NCBI GenBank assembly: GCA_959347315.1
Contig: OY365810.1
Span: 14,643,461 to 14,707,460 of the forward strand
Direction of reading: 5' to 3'
Length of the DNA: 64,000 nt
DNA from: Bimastos eiseni
Lineage: Eukaryota > Annelida > Clitellata > Crassiclitellata > Lumbricidae
The notes below the pieces were generated by a model, which was not told where the DNA came from, did not search any database, and saw only the letters and a list, made by a program, of their open reading frames with translations. Positions 13,201 through 22,442 of the stretch are shown here, one piece after another (position 1 is the first letter of the stretch; each line of letters opens with the position of its first letter). A program made the position numbers and the translations under genes.

Positions 13201-16200
13201 AGTCGAGGAGGACAGACAAAGACATGGATAGAAAACGTCAGACAAGATCTTGAAGAAAATAACATGGACATGAGAACAGCTCTTGATACAATCAGAGACA
13301 GACAGAAATGAAGCCATTGTGTAAAAACCTCATCGTCGGCACACATCTGACGGCAGAGTAAGAGAGAGAGTGTGTGTTTGCCAGTTGACAAGGCCAAGTG
13401 ATTGCGCATGCGGTCGAGTTTCAGCCATGCTGAGGTGTACGCCTCCTGTAGCCGAGTTTTTCGTCTCGGTGCATGGCGGCTTAAGTGGCTGTTGGAGTTA
13501 CCTTAACCGATAGTCACCAGTGGCTATTCAATCTACCGACCAACACACGACGAATGCCTTTTCTATGTCCTCCGTGTGCTTCGACGAATGTATGGACGTG
13601 TGTCGTCTTCCACCAGTTACTCGTCGACATCGACACCGCGTCTGCCAACGTTGTCAGCAACTCTACCCTATCGACGCAACTTGGCCCAGATACTCAGAAC
13701 ACCCATGCCATCTGTTGGCTGTCGACTGGAACCAGTTAGTTGGTTCCACGCTTGTGCGTGGCCCGACCGCTGGTGACTCTTTTCAGCGTAATGTGCACCT
13801 TTTTGATAACTGATTTAAACTATTGTTAGAAATGCCAATTACCATCATATTAAAAGCTAGCGCAGAGAGCGTCTCTGAATAGATTGCTTGAAGAGATTTC
13901 AAGATTTATTGATTGAAAGAGGCATGGGCTATAGAATTTGTTAGATGCGTTGTGCAATATGAAAAGACTACAACTCTACGGAAGCTCGAGTTGCGCTAAT
14001 AAACCTCATATATGTTATTCGCATTACAAAATTTTACAGGTATTTGAGCAATTACTGAACTGTTGCTTACTATATACGCATCCACAAGGCATCTTGTAGC
14101 AGACGTCCTCTGCGGCGTCGGCGCCCAATATGCAGCACTTCTCTTTGGAAGGCGTTGGAATGGTGGCACTCTCACCGTACGAGACGTCTTCTGAGTTGTA
14201 ATAGTTGTCACGATTACGTCTCGAGAATCGATTACCGCCACCAAGAGCTTTGATGGCCAAATCGAGGGTGTTCAAATTTCGCATCCCTAAGGTCTCGATA
14301 TCGCCTTCTTGATCTTCATCAATGGCACGTCCTAAAAATGGAGAACGCTTCTCTTAACGTTCATAAGTCGTCTCTATCATTTGAATCAGGTCAATCTGTT
14401 ACATAATTCAATAAATAAATAATTTCTAGCTACCCTAAGTAGTGACAATTGGAGCATTCATTCACCATTCATTCACCAAGACAAAAGTTAAAAACGTTAA
14501 CCTATTGGTTCATGATGGCTCATTTATCATAAACGAACCTGGGCATAGGTTAAACAAACTACACGAACTTAAGCCATATGTCAGCATCTGGCTCATTCAC
14601 CGTCATATATACATCATACACGAAACCTAAGTCACCATGTAGGTCAATGACCCACCTATAGGTGACCACGTGAATTGCCAACGCGTGCATGAGCGTGAGC
14701 CAAAGGTCAAAACATACAACAATGAGTAACCAGGCGTAAATTTTTCCAACAGTTTCGATACTGGGAACTTCCAACAATTTCGCTGAATCAGCAGTTTCAA
14801 TGATGAATCACACACGAAAATTGTTCGACACACACAAAACTAATTCTACATGTGAAAAATGACAATCACAGAAAATATTTTAGCATCCCTACTTCAAGTA
14901 AATACCTCAAAATATAACATGGAAAACTCGATGAAGGACAAAATTAACCTTCGTCTATCGATTTCTAGACAAAAGGTTTTCCACCAGCTTTTGAACAGCG
15001 TTAATAAAAGATGCGGAATCGATTCCGTTAATTCAATTTAAATCGACTGACTAAGATTGATTTTGTCCTTACCTGCACAGTGGAGCCTGTTGATTTGAAA
15101 TCCGGGCAAGTAGATCCACAAATTTACAGTAGGCCTACAGTGTTTTCGATCACTGAAGTGATTTTACACCAAACCCATACGAGCGAAATTTACAACAACG
15201 CCAAAGTTAAAATCTTAGATTCAATCGCTAGTTTTCAGATGCGTGGTAGTAACTGGAGATTCAAAGTGGTTGTGAAGTTGGATGTCAATACGGCCGTCTA
15301 TAAACCGTTGAAAAGTAGTCCATACATTCCACTACCGAACGTTTTAGCGAGTAAAAAAGCTATAATCAATATGAAGAACGAAGACGAAGAATGTTTCAAG
15401 TGGTGTGTATCGAGAGCCTTAAACCCCGTTGAGAAACATTCAGAAATAATTTCGAAAGAATAAAGAAAACAGTCTGAGGAACTTAAATGGTCCGGCATCA
15501 AATTCCCCGTCATCACCGATGCTAACATAATAAGTAAGTTTGAGAGAAATAATAATATCAGTATAAATGTTTTTTGTCACGAGAACGATGTAGACCTATT
15601 GCTCATTTCCGATGGAGAACGGAATTATTATTGTTGGATAAAGAATTTTAACAGATTGATGGCTGCACAAACGAAAAAACCACATAATTCGATGCATTAT
15701 TGTAAAAGATTTTTGCTCAGTTGCAGAGAGATAGATTCGTTAAATCAACATTGTTCCCAACACGCCGCACAAAAGAAAGAAAGAACAATGATGAGTCAAT
15801 CGTTTGGAGAAAAACGCCGTGTATATTAGAAGTCGATTTAGAACATCCAAAAGAATTGCACGATCTCCACAATGAGCATATCCTCTAGCTCCTGACATCG
15901 TTAAAGTCAAAGAATCAGACTACCAAAATGTATTCCAAACCTGAACGTAAAAGAAAACTACATAGTTCATTACGAAAATGTAAAACTGTATGAGAGCCTA
16001 TCTTTGGAGGAAAAAATTCATGGTGGAATTGAATTTGAAGTAAGCGCTTGGCTGATATAGTATATGGATTTAAATACAGAATTGAGGTCAAAATGACTTT
16101 CTCAAACCGATGAACAACAGCGTATTTGGTAAAGCTTGTGAAAATATTGAGAATCATGTAGAATCGTGTTAACTTCGTCAGTTTGCTCAGCTCCACATTT

Positions 16201-18831
16201 CATCTCCAAATATAACCTCTTCTTCGCTTTCACTATCCTCTGCCACTTTCCATTAGGTCAACGATTGATCAACGGGCGATTGGTCAACGGGCGATTGATC
16301 AACGGACGATTGGTCACATACGATTGGTCAACGGACGATTGGTCAACGGACGATTGGTCACAGACGATTGATCAACAGACGATTAGGCAACGGACGATTT
16401 GATCACATACGATTGATCAACGAACGATTGGTCAACGGACGATTGGTCACAGACGATTGATCAATGGAGAATTGGTCAATGGACGATTGGTCATAGAAGA
16501 TTGGTCAAAGAAGATTGGTCAAAAGATGGTTGGTCAAAGGACGATTGGTCACAGACGATTGATCATCGGACGATTAGGCAACGGACGATTGGTCAAAGAC
16601 GATTGATCAACGGACGGTTGTTCAAAGAAGATTGGTCAACGGACGATTGGTCAACGAACGATTTGGTCACATACGATTGATCACCGGACGATTAGCCAAC
16701 GGACGATTGATCACAGACGATTGATCAACGGACGATTATTCAAACAGACTGTTCGTCATGGAGATTGTTGATCAAGGGTCCATTCGTCAAGAAGACGGAT
16801 GATCAGAAATTTAAATTTTAGAGGCTGGAGATGCTTGTAAACTACACGTATGTCAGTTCTCCTATCAGAGCAAACAATTGCACTGGCACAGATATACGAA
16901 AAAATAAAATCGACGACCACTAATTACATATGTCATATGCCTTCATTAGTGCAAATAAAAAGTCAGGTTGATCATAAACTATAAACTTTATAGCTTCGTT
17001 GTTTGCTTTATGAACTATATACTTTATAACCTCATTGCTTGCTTTATTAAATATATACTTTATAAAAGGTCAAATGTTGAAACGAATATTTTCTAGAACA
17101 CTTCATTGATTGCTTAAAAACGGACGAATGATCAACAGTCCTCTTGACGAATGGTCGGCTTGACCAATCGCCTATTGACCAATTGTCCGTTATCGACCGT
17201 GCGTTGAGCAAACGTCCGCATGCCAAAAAATCAATAATTTAATTACTTAAATGTGTACTTATTTTTTATTATTTTTATTTTATTACCGAATTTTGATAAC
17301 GCCCATCTTCCAACATTTTTTGCTCAGAAGTGCATACAAAAAATATTTATATTTGCATGCACACGCCTCGACGGCGCAATTGCAGTTGTACTGCAGCAAC
17401 GGTACGCGAAGGACTTGCTCAACTGACTGATGCCCCGGACGAGTCTCGAACCCGCGAGCTTAAAGCGGATTTTGTGCTCCGTGCATATTGTGACGGATAT
17501 GGACTGTTGGGACAAGTACTAACACGACAATGATGTCTTGGAAAGCGTCGTAAGATTCCCTAGTCAAGTCTGGGGCAAAGACTAGCGTTTGCTGCCAAAT
17601 GAAGCCGATTTTTGCCACTTTATTTTACCAACTCTACATTTGTTTATTGTACATTACACCTGTTTAAGTCATGCATAACGTTTGAAATAATAGCATTATT
17701 AGTTTAGCCATATCACAAAAATAATTGATATAAATAAGTCAGTGAAAGGTCGAGTGTATATGATACAGTAAATGATTGCAGCTACAACACACAAGGATAT
17801 ACATGTATTGTATCTGTAACTTGAGCAAACACGACCAATTTCATTCATCATGTTATCAAGTGGTATAATCTTAGATCAATTCGACAAGAAGCACCAGTGA
17901 CAAAATAATGATCGATTCAAAGTGAATGCTAATATGAAGTTAGACTGGCTGGTTCAAAACAGAGAAGGAAAGTTTAAAATATTTTGAAAATGCTATGAAA
18001 TCATGCTAGATCTACCTACGGTCTTGGTCATGTTCCTGGATCACTCGGTCTTGGTCTTGGTATTCAATATTTGATCTTGTTGCCCAACACTGCTCTGGGC
18101 ACATTCTTCTGGGCCCTTCTGCTATCGTATTTTTTAGTTCTGCTAAACGACCTTTTATCGCTGTGACTATGGCGGTCGCAGCCACCATTACACAGAAAAC
18201 CATATCCAACGTTAATAATATGAACGTCAACAAGCAATTCGATATTCACCAAAATGGCGGATGCCAAATCCAAATTAGTCTGTTACGTCACTGTGCAAAC
18301 ACTCCATACTTAGGAGTTTTCTAAATCCGGGCGCAGAGCAAGAGAGACTGACTGACTTGCTAACACTCGGACACCCAGTACCCATAAGGCATGCTTTCAG
18401 ATCACTACTTTAACAGAAGCATAGAAACTAATTTAAAATAAAATTAGTCGATGCCCGAGCATTGGAAAAGACATTCGTCATAAGCTATGTCATTTCCTTA
18501 CTGCCACTTGTTGGATTCTTCTACCGTCAAAGGACAAAGCACCAGCAGAACTAAACCGCAATTTGGCCAATGTCAAGTTTAGTGTGTATTTAAGCCTATG
18601 ATAACAGATAATTTAAAACTCGAAAGAATAAGACTGCCTCAAGACTTCAATAGGATAGCGTTTATGATAATAGGATAGCGTTTACCTAAATATCACAGAG
18701 AAACGGCTCACCGTGATAAATAGCAGTGAAACTCGCGTCTTCGTTGTCAAGTACCTCTTCCCGCAGACGCTTGAATAACTCGTGCACCTGTGCGCACTGT
18801 AATTGTTTTTACAAAGAAGCAAAACTGCGAA
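6649..18831 (-). CDS. Gene 1: UBL-RBR E3 ubiquitin ligase with a predicted duplicated RING1
   Basis: Four minus-strand exons in the order U 18831-18712, M 14331-14071, H 10646-10404, F 7295-6649. Every join is phase 1, with GT donors and AG acceptors. Predicted order of domains is UBL (ending ALGGG), RING1a (end of M plus start of H), RING1b (end of H plus start of F), IBR, Rcat. RBR ligases pass ubiquitin from E2 to a catalytic Cys in Rcat and then to substrate. That Cys is present here (HADKCKHMSC). Relative to gene 3 there is one extra exon, H. The U exon has an in-frame TAA (see its entry), so the first exon may be unused, spliced differently, or the gene may be dying. No start exon was found. 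Family assignment is secure from the cysteine pattern; expression and integrity are not. Confidence 0.7.
7296..9060. other. Intron of gene 1 (H to F), lower part
   Basis: No coding exon seen. The stretch 7480-7990 aligns with 32240-32700 and 51060-51560 of the other units (shared words 'CTGGACAAAT', 'TTAGAGCCTT', 'GTGCGAAATGGACATGCACTC'). Beyond about 8000 unit 1 diverges from the other two. Confidence 0.5.
9061..9262 (-). mobile_element. tRNA-derived SINE, near full length
   Basis: Read on the minus strand it starts GGCCGGTTGGTTAGAGCGGT (box A-like) and has GGTTCGACCC (box B) about 45 bp on, then a shared body '...TGTGTAGGGACCTTGAGCAAGT...' and the tail 'TGCACTTCTGAGCCAAAAAT'. The same family is found at 59388-59605, 56575-56765, 17286-17530 and a fragment at 39905-39960. 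The head is tRNA-like but is not a functional tRNA gene. Confidence 0.8.
9596..9735. repeat. CT-rich minisatellite, 18-bp unit
   Basis: Four copies of the 18-mer TCTCTCTGTCTCTCTCAC, followed by simpler CT-rich sequence. The Ser/Leu-rich frames across it are artefacts of the repeat. Confidence 0.9.
10262..10375. repeat. Direct repeat, copy 1, beside exon H
   Basis: About 110 bp starting 'GTCCACTTGCACTATGATT' and ending 'ACATGATTTTTCTCAT', nearly identical to 11033-11145. The two copies bracket exon H of gene 1. Confidence 0.85.
10404..10646 (-). CDS. Gene 1 exon H: chimeric RING1 exon (F start fused to M end)
   Basis: The acceptor is TTTTGCAG at 10654-10647 and the donor is A|GTAAGC at 10404/10403. 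The exon is 243 nt, phase 1 to phase 1, so it adds 81 residues without shifting the frame. Its first third (TALSTYMY...FCKVCSIEW...VLHVL) aligns with the start of exon F (SFSCQKCNASW...VRHVL). Its second part (LPTPSKEKCCIF...CYKMTCGCVYS) aligns with the end of exon M (IPTPSKEKCCIL...CYKMPCGCVYS). The intron just upstream (10650-10920) also resembles the intron upstream of exon F. No equivalent exon exists in genes 2 and 3. The simplest origin is a deletion that joined exon F of one tandem gene to exon M of the next. Confidence 0.75.
11033..11145. repeat. Direct repeat, copy 2, other side of exon H
   Basis: Partner of 10262-10375. It runs straight into a 'CATCAATCCAGCTTC' internal module of foldback type at 11135. 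Confidence 0.85.
11135..12054. repeat. Array of the 35-bp foldback inner module
   Basis: Left part (11135-11520) carries the module as CATCAATCCAGCTTC. Right part (11925-12054) carries the reverse orientation, GGATTGATGAAAAG. Between them, at about 11580-11860, is unrelated sequence. The same module makes the inner arms of the elements at 5154-5899 and 21014-21757, so this is probably an element that lost or rearranged its outer ends, into whose right side the element at 12063 was inserted. Confidence 0.55.
12063..12766. mobile_element. TU-like foldback element, 15/16-mer 'GGTGAAAGCCCCTAGA' type
   Basis: Bounded by a perfect 8-bp target duplication GAACCTTC (12055-12062 and 12767-12774). Termini are GGTATC at the left and GGAACC (inverted GGTTCC) at the right, followed inward by CAGAGGCTTTCACC in both arms. 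The left arm has four units of TTTCACCTCTAGGGGC type. The right arm has about nine units (GGTGAAAGTCCCTAGA, GGTGAAACGTCCGGT). The middle is non-coding and contains its own direct repeat around 12152 and 12292 ('ACAATGCGA...GTGACACTAATAAG'). Confidence 0.85.
12840..13890. repeat. Dispersed repeat, copy in unit 1
   Basis: Homologous to 62400-63190 (shared 'AACATGTTGGAGTT', 'TGACCTTGACCGATAGT'-like, 'ACACACGACGA', 'CCAGTGCAGAGAGCG'). It lies between gene 1 exons M and H, but in unit 3 the same sequence lies far upstream of the gene, so it is displaced. A 99-codon open frame (13520-13813) shares a pattern with 62838-63074 (LPPV...HRVCQR...PIDATWPR). I do not recognise it. Confidence 0.6.
13022..13170. 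repeat. 15-bp tandem array GGTTACCAGCAAGAG
   Basis: About nine and a half nearly perfect copies; only one unit shows a T-to-C change. The period is the same as in the foldback outer arms, but no inverted partner was found nearby, so it is a lone arm or a young expansion. Open frames across it are repeat artefacts. Confidence 0.95.
14071..14331 (-). CDS. Gene 1 exon M: second half of UBL, Gly linker, first half of RING1a
   Basis: The acceptor TTTTTAG ends at 14332 and the donor is TATATA|GTAAGC. The exon is 261 nt, phase 1 to 1. It encodes RAIDEDQEGDIETLGMRNL, then DLAIKALGGGNRFS, where ALGGG marks the end of a ubiquitin-like fold, then a linker 13 residues longer than in genes 2 and 3, then EKCCILGADAAEDVCYKMPC and GCVY. 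The split codon joins to exon U as Gly and to the next exon as Ser. Confidence 0.75.
14332..15079. other. Intron of gene 1 (U to M), non-coding
   Basis: No exon or element recognised. The first 150 bp upstream of exon M align with the equivalent intron of units 2 and 3. Confidence 0.4.
15080..16170 (+). pseudogene. Decayed protein-primed type B DNA polymerase gene of a virus-like DNA transposon
   Basis: Open frame 15080-15463 contains YKPLKSSPYIPLPN, KKAIINMKNEDEECFKWC and SRALNPVEK. This is a region found N-terminal to the polymerase domain in polymerase proteins of Polinton/Maverick-like and related virus-like elements. A stop follows at 15461-15463. Fragments in other frames follow: LLISDGERNYYCWIKN and a Cys/His motif (CSQH) at 15599-15829, then YMDLNTELRS near 16064 and, one frame over, MNNSVFGKACENIENHV near 16103-16155, a polymerase B palm signature. 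At least two stops, two frameshifts and an internal deletion (about 15830-15950) break it, and the C-terminal catalytic part is missing. No capsid or integrase gene is seen beside it. The family is recognised from motifs; the exact element type is inference. Confidence 0.7.
16253..17222. mobile_element. TU-like foldback element, 15-mer 'ACGGACGATTGGTCA' type
   Basis: Left arm, about 16255-16765, is more than 30 copies of a 15-bp unit (GGACGATTGGTCAAC and variants with GATCA or CACA). Right arm, about 17105-17215, carries the inverted word (TTGACCAATCGCCTA, TTGACCAATTGTCCG). The arms are very unequal. The middle (16800-17100) is AT-rich and has no open frame. I could not find a target duplication. 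The left end begins at GGTCAACGATTG, in line with the GGT termini of the other elements. Confidence 0.65.
17286..17530 (-). mobile_element. tRNA-derived SINE, diverged copy
   Basis: On the minus strand it shows GGGTTCGAGACTCGTCC (box B region), 'TTGAGCAAGTCCTTCGCG' and the tail 'TGCACTTCTGAGCAAAAAAT', matching 59388-59605. About 25 bp of AT-rich sequence interrupts the body near 17330-17355, and the 5' head is poorly preserved. Confidence 0.7.
17531..18700. other. Intron of gene 1 (U to M), upper part
   Basis: No coding signal. Short repeats 'GGTCTTGGTC' near 18020-18055 are simple sequence. Nothing else recognised. Confidence 0.4.
18712..18831 (-). pseudogene. Gene 1 exon U: first part of UBL, with in-frame stop
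   Basis: Same length (120 nt), phase and splice sites (CCAACAG acceptor, G|GTGAGC donor) as exon U of gene 3. It encodes QVHELFKRLREEVLDNEDAS then FTAIYHG, a ubiquitin-like helix and strand. Upstream of this, a TAA codon replaces the TCC (Ser) of gene 3, eleven codons before VHELF is fully under way. Either gene 1 is inactivated here, or a downstream acceptor such as TTACAG is used. I cannot tell these apart from the sequence. Confidence 0.6.
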
Positions 18832-19310
18832 CTGTTGGAAATCTAGTAAATCTGTAGGCCTACACGTCTTACTTGGACCTGCATGCAATCTAGGCCACAG
18901 GAACAGCAGATTGTTTACACAAGGCATTGGGAACTCAAAATTACCATTGGTTTAGAATAAAAGAACTGCCACTGCTGCTACTTCCCCTTCCACCATTACC
19001 ATCTTACTACTATTACTACTACTATATACTTCCACTTGCCCACAACTTACATTACCACTTCAACGTACAGCCACGCTATTATTATTGTTATTATTTTTTT
19101 CCAGCAGTAGTTCTGATCGGTCAGGCGATAAGAAATTGTTCGGAGACTGAAAATTGGGTTAGGCCTATCGGGAACGGTTACGTCTCCAGCGGTTCAAGGA
19201 TTATTATTGTTTGTTTTTTTACTTAGTCAGTAGCCTAGTATATTGTAATTATTTATCAGAATGCTTGAAAGAAAATGTGAAATAGTGAGCTTTGAAGGGT
19301 TTCATTAAGG

Positions 19311-19382
19311 AGGAGATAAAATTCATGCATAATAAAAATAATTTGGTGGAGATAAAATTCAAGCATAATAAAAATAATTTGG
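19311..19382. repeat. Short direct repeat, two copies
   Basis: Two adjacent copies of a roughly 35-bp AT-rich unit containing GAGATAAAATTCA and AATAAAAATAATTTGGT. Confidence 0.85.
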
Positions 19383-19445
19383 TAGTCGACTCCATTTCTT
19401 AGAGACATCACGGTAGCCAATTACATTGCTGTATCGGATTTCAAG

Positions 19446-19688
19446 CAAAAGACCATTTCAACAAGATCGAAGACTGCGTGGAGGAAGGTAAAGAGATAGC
19501 AGTAGTTGAAAATAGGTGAAAATGCTGATTGTGGTAAGCCAGTTTTTGCCTTACTCTGAATTCCAGAGGAAGCCATTGAAGCTGACCGAGCACAGTTAAG
19601 GAGTTTCAACGATAAGATGCACGGAGAACCACGCAAGCAAGCGAATAAATTATTGGATGCGTTGAAGTCAATTGATATGAGAATCTGA
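19446..19688 (+). CDS. Possible terminal exons of an unrecognised plus-strand gene
   Basis: Exon 19446-19487 (after ..TTTCAAG, donor GAAG|GTAAAG) and exon 19567-19688 (acceptor GAATTCCAG) join in frame. They read KDHFNKIEDCVEE, EAIEADRAQLRSFNDKMHGE and KLLDALKSIDMRI-stop. The composition is charged and helix-like, as in a coiled coil. The homologous sequence in unit 2 (about 38030-38110) keeps DRAKLRS but then stops, and unit 3 is diverged, so if real it survives only here. The function is unknown, and it could equally be chance. Confidence 0.25.
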
Positions 19689-19699
19689 TTTATGCCTGT

Positions 19700-20975
19700 T
19701 GTCATTATCGAGGTAAGAGCAGATGAGACTTGTTTTCATGTCACTGGTAAAGGCAGATCTTGTTTTATTTATTATACTGATATAATAGAACAGATTTGCA
19801 AAGGTTGTCACATGTATGGGGAATTGGATTAGGCCTATTGTTCAGAGTGACAGAGAAAATAATTATGAGATAGGTGATAAAATTCGACAACCATAACTTT
19901 GAAACGTATCTTACTTCTATTGCCTACGTTAATATGAGATTACCGTTGCGACGCAAATTGGCCCATGTAATTAAATAGTTTCACTTTGAAAACGATTTGC
20001 TACCTTATGATAAGGATTAAGAAGTACATTTTATTTACTCTGCATATACAATTTGCATTGTATAGCCTATTTACTTATTTATGTGTCTAAACATTAATGT
20101 TATTACGGCGCCTTTCAAGTGCGTACAAAAAATGTTGATCAAACTGATCGAAAGAGATGCGAGTTAAGGCCAACGAATGCGCTTCGGAAGAAACATATGT
20201 GTATCAAAACGGATATTTCAAGAAGCTTGTTCCATGTGATGCATAAAACTGCTGAAGTGCGAAAGCCATAGGAACATGCAAAGCATATTCAGTTGGAGGA
20301 TCTATTTAGCTTTCCGCCAAGATCATCGACTCAGGAGCGTTTCTGACTCAATCTCGGGACAGTCCTAAGGTTGGAATAGATCATGATTGAATGGACTCTG
20401 GGCACAAGTAGAAGTGTCACAGGGAGCAATGTTGACACGACACTAGAATATGCAGCTCTATTAATACTAATATAGCATGGAACACGGCTGATTACGGTAG
20501 ATCGTTCAACCTTACAAGAGGATCTGGTTCAATTCTGTGCTATATAATTAGGATATATGGGAGCATATCAGTGATTTTTCACTATTATTCTTTACTTTGG
20601 CAGTTTTGTTAGGATGGAATTATGGTTGTAAATTTCTTGAGAGGCAGTTAAAGGCATAATCTATAAAAAGTCTGTGTAGGGCATATATACATGTATATCC
20701 ATGCATCCTGCATATTTAATCGTTTCGCTGGAACCAAGAAGTTTTAATAATTGAAGGAACTTAACTTTCTCATGATGATGGCTTTGGAATCCCCGTCAAA
20801 CCGAACTGAAATCTGAATAGTATCTGTTTAACAAAACCATTAAACACATGCAAAGTACATTAGATTTACATTGCGAAACGATAGTAACGAAGCGTGGTCG
20901 GTCAGCTATCATGGACTTCATGCTTATCCTCGCCGTCTAATCTTCCCGTCGACAGTGAGCGGCATTTACTGTGAT
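19700..20975. other. Duplicated non-coding sequence
   Basis: Aligns with 38150-39720 and 55080-57250 (for example TAATAATTGAAG, GTCAAACCGAACTGA, GAATAGTATCTGTT). No frame is conserved among the three copies, so I see no exon. Confidence 0.5.
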
Positions 20976-21013
20976 TGTAGCTGAGTTGGCTAGGATGCGA
21001 CGGTGAACCAGGG

Positions 21014-21757
21014 CGGTACGGGACGTTTTGGCGTAGCCGTTTTGGCGCAGGACGTTTTGGCGCAGATATCTGATACAATAATATTGTATATTATATATTT
21101 GGCCTTTATAAATATGTTCTACGACAATCTACCACTTTAGTATCGTAAATTATCCCCCGTGACAAATCAGGAAAAGCTTCTGGAGCGTCGATAATAGAAG
21201 AGGGATCGGTGAAAAGAATCATGTTCAACAGTTACTAAAAGCTGGATCAATGTAAAGGATACGGCTAAACTGTGAGCTTGATTGACGAAAAGAATAATGC
21301 TTAAATGGAAGCTGGAATGATGAAAATGGTCATACTTAAATGGTCGCTGGATTTATGAAAAGAATTATGATTAATTAAAGTTGGATTGATGAAAATAATC
21401 ATGCCTAAATGGACGCTGGATTGATGAAGAATATAATGCTTGAATAGAAGCTGGATTGATGGAAAATAATGCAGTTTTATTTTAAGCGGAGTTGATGAAA
21501 AGATTGTGACTAAAAGAGTTCAACAACGAGTAGAAATCTCATATTCATCCCGCTTCCATTTAAGCATGATTATTTTCATCATTCCACTTCCCAGTTTAGT
21601 ATAACTATTTTCATCGATCATGCTTAACATTACATTATATATTGTATCATTTTATATATCTGCGTCAAAACATCCTCCGCCAAAACGGCGCTGCGCCAGA
21701 ACGTTCTACGCCAAAACGGCTCCGCCAAAACGGCTGCGCCAAAGCGTCCTGCTCCGG
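21014..21757. mobile_element. TU-like foldback element, 15-mer 'GGACGTTTTGGCGCA' type
   Basis: Left terminus CGGTACGGGACGTTTTGGCG and right terminus (inverted) CGGAGCAGGACGCTTTGGCG match at 16 of 20. Target duplication AACCAGGG (21006-21013) and AACAAGGG (21758-21765). Outer arms are about three 15-bp units at left and about six at right (GCCAAAACGGCTCC words). Inside, inverted arrays of the GGAAGCTGGATTGATGAAAA module run right (21240-21500) then left (21540-21620). This is the same middle as the element at 5154 under quite different outer ends. Confidence 0.8.
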
Positions 21758-21784
21758 AACAAGGGATCTGGCTTAAAAAATACC

Positions 21785-21880
21785 TGCCGCGGCGGGGTAC
21801 ATTAAAACCCGGACCCCTCGCCTCTCGGTTGACAGTCCAGCACGCTAATCTTTAGACCATAGCACACTTGAAGTGTTATA
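21785..21880 (-). mobile_element. Possible tRNA-like SINE head
   Basis: On the minus strand 'TGGTCTAAAGATTAGCGTGC', 'CAACCGAGAGGCGAGGGGTC' and 'CGGGTTTTAAT' resemble a tRNA with a variable arm (box A and box B at a plausible distance). It appears only once in the window and is too diverged to be a tRNA gene. Confidence 0.25.
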
Positions 21881-21959
21881 TTAAAACACAACGGGGTGCC
21901 TTGCAACACTCCTTATTATAATGTATTCGCGGTTTTATTCAGGCCAACTTTCTGAAGGA

Positions 21960-22331
21960 AAGTTTTAGTTATACCGCCTAATAAGTTGCGCCATTCGTAT
22001 CGGGGTTGTCCCTTATTCTTGATTAGTGTCAACCAACCGGTCCAGACCAAATCTCCAACTGATTCATGAATTCTTGTCTGTGGGTCGTAGAGATGGAAGG
22101 GACAGTCGTTTCTGACATCTGCCTCGCGGTGTCGGGTTTCGTTGTTTGACACCCCGTTGATCTTTGCATAATCCTCGCCGTCTGTATTGAAGCCTACTGC
22201 TTCAGGCGAAACCCATTGATGTCTCCCATCTCATGTGTCAGGTAGACACCTTCAGCCCTAGTCCTCCTACGCCTCTGCTGTCGATCGATGACTTTTATAT
22301 AGCGCCATCGTTCAGAGTGTCGTGCGTGACA
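21960..22331 (+). mobile_element. LTR fragment (3' part)
   Basis: Matches 52393-52738 over about 370 bp (GTTATACCGCCTAA, CGGTGTCGGGTTTCGTTG-like, CAGGTAGACACCTTCA, GAGTGTCGTGCGTGACA). It ends in ACA followed by CTATC, the same sequence as the 5-bp left flank of the unit 3 copy. The 5' part is lost or replaced. Confidence 0.6.
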
Positions 22332-22442
22332 CTATCTATCTATCTATATATCTATTTATCTATCTATCTATCTCTCTATCTGTCTGTCTGTCGGTCTGTA
22401 CGTCCGTTCGTATGTCCATCCGTCCATCTATCTATCTATCTA
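22332..22442. repeat. (TATC)n microsatellite with TGTC/CGTC interruptions
   Basis: Tetranucleotide TATC runs at both sides with a degenerate centre. It starts exactly at the LTR end and may have grown from the CTATC target site. Confidence 0.9.

Noticed and set aside
13007..13253. Two overlapping frames with GYQQEV/TSKRLP repeats
   Set aside because: Both are translations of the 15-bp tandem array; no flanking coding signal.
16255..16765. CRISPR-like look of the regular array
   Set aside because: Units are contiguous 15-mers with no spacers, in a eukaryotic repeat context with an inverted partner array.
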